This document shows positions 62,522-64,000 of a DNA stretch of 64,000 bases, piece by piece. The position numbers were made by a program, and so were the translations under genes. This stretch comes from CAZPRY01 sp964589175 (GTDB lineage Bacteria > Fidelibacterota > UBA2242), in contig CAZPRY010000021.1 of the NCBI GenBank assembly GCA_964589175.1, positions 1 through 64,000 on the forward strand. The letters are read 5' to 3'. Under the pieces are notes generated by a model, which saw nothing but the letters and a program-made list of their open reading frames with translations, had not been told where the DNA came from and did not search any database. Each line of letters begins with the position of its first letter. Position 1 is the stretch's first letter.

Positions 62522-63766
62522 ATGGACAGAGAATTACCACAGGAATACTCCCGCCGCCGCAAGAGAATTCTGATTTTCAGGATCATTTCAGGAATCGTCG
62601 CACTTGTCGTCGCTCTCTGGCTGCTCAGAATTGGGTTGAATCCCGCGCTACGGCGTTCGCAGATCCGAATCGCCACTGCCGAGATCGGTGAAATCGAAGA
62701 TGTACTCAGTGCCCAGGGCATTGTCGTACCGGAATTTGAGAAGGTGATCACCTCCCCGATCGAATCCAAAATTCTGCAAATTTATCTCAAGACCGGCGAA
62801 CAGGTCCCCCGCGGTACCGCCATCCTGGAACTGGATCGGACAAATCTCCAGGCGGAACTGGATCAGCAGAACGACGAACTTGCCCTGAAAATAAACCGCA
62901 AAACGCAGCTGCAACTCACGGTCGAAAGATCGCTGATCGATCTGAAATCCCAGCACGATATCAAAGAACTGCGTATTCGCTTTCTGGAGTCACGCTTTGC
63001 AGTGCAGGAACAGCTGCTGGAGATCGGCGTCGGTATCCAGGAGGAAATGGACCAGGCGCGGCTCAACCTCGAAATCGCCCAACGTGAATTGCAGCAGCTC
63101 GAAGAGCATATCAATAACGCGGAGAAGTCCCTGATTTCCAATCTCACGGAGCTCGATCTCGACATCCAGATCCAGAAGAAAACAGTCAACACCCTGATCC
63201 GCCAGTTGCAGCAGGCGGAAGCCCGTTCCGACCGTGATGGGGTTCTCACCTGGGTTCCGGATGACATCGGCGCCAGCGTCCAGCCCGGAGAAGTCATCGC
63301 CCGTATCGCCGATCTGAACAGCTATCTTGTCGAAGCCCGGATTTCCGAGATTCACGCCGCCCGGCTGGAAACCGGCATGCCGGTAAAAGTGGAAATCAAT
63401 GAGGAGTACCTCGGCGGCCGGATCAGCTCCATCAATCCGAAGATCGAAAACGGCATCATTACATTTATGGTGGAACTCGATGAGAAAACCGATACCCGGC
63501 TGCGCCATAATCTGCGAACCGACGTATCGGTCATCACTGAGCGGAAAAGCGATATCGTCCGGCTGAAGAACGGTCCCTTCGTCAACGGTCCCGGGATTCA
63601 GGATATTTTCGTCGTGAGGGGTGACCGGGCGCAGCGCCGCACGGTCCGGATCGGAAGTACCAATCTCGATTTTGTCGAGGTGCTGGAGGGGCTCCAGGCG
63701 GGCGAACAGGTCATCATCTCCGATATGGAACATCAACTGCATCGCCGAGAAATCTCATTCAAATGA
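62522..63766 (+). CDS. HlyD-family periplasmic adaptor of a second efflux system
   Basis: The 414-residue protein has an N-terminal anchor (ILIFRIISGIVALVVALWLL), lipoyl half motifs (SPIESKILQIYLKTGEQVPRG; GVLTWVPDDIGASVQPGEVI) and between them a long coiled coil (about residues 108-235, with many Q/E/L heptads such as EMDQARLNLEIAQRELQQLE). Barrel and membrane-proximal domains close it. An AAGGAG site lies just upstream of ATG 62522. It is divergent from the operon at 62250 and continues, 17 bases later, into an ABC ATPase gene. The coiled coil is longer than in the neighbouring adaptor, so the two systems are not recent duplicates. Confidence 0.88.
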   Translation: MDRELPQEYSRRRKRILIFRIISGIVALVVALWLLRIGLNPALRRSQIRIATAEIGEIEDVLSAQGIVVPEFEKVITSPIESKILQIYLKTGEQVPRGTAILELDRTNLQAELDQQNDELALKINRKTQLQLTVERSLIDLKSQHDIKELRIRFLESRFAVQEQLLEIGVGIQEEMDQARLNLEIAQRELQQLEEHINNAEKSLISNLTELDLDIQIQKKTVNTLIRQLQQAEARSDRDGVLTWVPDDIGASVQPGEVIARIADLNSYLVEARISEIHAARLETGMPVKVEINEEYLGGRISSINPKIENGIITFMVELDEKTDTRLRHNLRTDVSVITERKSDIVRLKNGPFVNGPGIQDIFVVRGDRAQRRTVRIGSTNLDFVEVLEGLQAGEQVIISDMEHQLHRREISFK

Positions 63767-63783
63767 AGCAAAAAGAGGCAAGT

Positions 63784-64000
63784 ATGATCACACTCAATAA
63801 CATCGACAAGGTCTATCGCACCGAAAAGATTGAAACCCTGGCGCTGAAGGATATCAATCTCGAGATTCCCAAAGGCGAATTTCTCTCGATAATGGGTCCC
63901 TCGGGCTGCGGAAAGAGCACCCTCCTGAATATCATGGGCTTGCTCGATCTGCCAACCAAAGGAGCCGTTGAGATTGAAGGTCAGGCAATCGGCCATTTGA
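63784..64000 (+). CDS. ABC transporter ATP-binding protein, 5' part (continues past window)
   Basis: The first 72 codons are visible: MITLNNIDKVYRTEK, then EIPKGEFLSIMGPSGCGKST (Walker A) and LLNIMGLLDLPTKG. This is the MacB/LolD-type ATPase N-terminus. GAGGCA precedes ATG 63784. The frame is open at the window end, so signature and Walker B motifs cannot be checked. It pairs with the adaptor directly upstream. Confidence 0.88.
   Translation, partial: MITLNNIDKVYRTEKIETLALKDINLEIPKGEFLSIMGPSGCGKSTLLNIMGLLDLPTKGAVEIEGQAIGHL

Overview
The window looks like a chromosomal segment from an uncultured member of the FCB superphylum (KSB1, Calditrichota, Ignavibacteriota or a similar lineage). The argument is indirect. 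Many secreted proteins end in a C-terminal domain opening with the motif NYPNPFNP and closing in a short basic/hydrophobic stretch (type IX secretion 'type A sorting domain' style). There is a TonB-dependent receptor with an N-terminal carboxypeptidase-regulatory-like domain, and LolD/MacB-type efflux operons with HlyD adaptors. No rRNA, tRNA, CRISPR array, IS element or phage gene was recognised. One 100-N scaffold gap shows that this is a draft (probably metagenome) assembly.

About 54 of the 64 kb form one (glucurono)xylan-degradation island in three blocks. Block 1 (844-12061, + strand) is intracellular: a GH10 xylanase without signal peptide, a LacI regulator, xylose isomerase, a PfkB-family sugar kinase, a GH3 enzyme, a broken GxxExxY gene, a GH116 enzyme and a GPH-family sugar symporter. 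Block 2 (41439 down to 12423, - strand) is the exported set: TonB receptor, three parallel beta-helix proteins, a three-module repeat protein of unknown function, a GH35-like enzyme, GH43, a CotH/lamin-tail protein, a CE20-like esterase, a CE4 deacetylase, GH30, a two-headed GH10 and a single GH10. Seven of these carry the NYPNPFNP sorting tail. One (CE4) has a truncated tail and one (GH30) has a tail-like domain in the middle of the protein. Block 3 (42273-54803) holds a second LacI regulator (- strand), then on the + strand GH115 alpha-glucuronidase, a GH43 lipoprotein, PurU, a uroporphyrinogen-decarboxylase-family protein, a second xylose isomerase, xylulokinase and aldose 1-epimerase.

The two LacI proteins are close paralogues with nearly identical recognition helices. 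Matching CG-centred palindromes (consensus near TTGAAMCGGTTCAA) lie at the predicted promoters of block 1, the TonB receptor, the second regulator and the GH115 operon, so the blocks probably form one xylose/xylo-oligosaccharide regulon. Inferred flow: surface GH10/GH30/esterases cut and deacetylate xylan; the TonB receptor imports oligomers; GH115 and the GH43 lipoprotein strip side chains in the periplasm; the GPH symporter brings short products into the cytoplasm; GH10/GH3/GH116 finish them; xylose isomerase and two different kinases feed central metabolism. The most interesting part is the PurU plus UroD-family pair between the alpha-glucuronidase and xylA. It could handle the methyl group of 4-O-methylglucuronate, a step I know no settled enzyme for.

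The last 9 kb (54871-64000) is unrelated housekeeping or envelope material: a HAD hydrolase, a phosphate-selective-porin-like barrel, a DUF4956 membrane protein, a four-gene ABC efflux operon on the - strand, and the start of a second, divergent adaptor-ABC set cut by the window edge.
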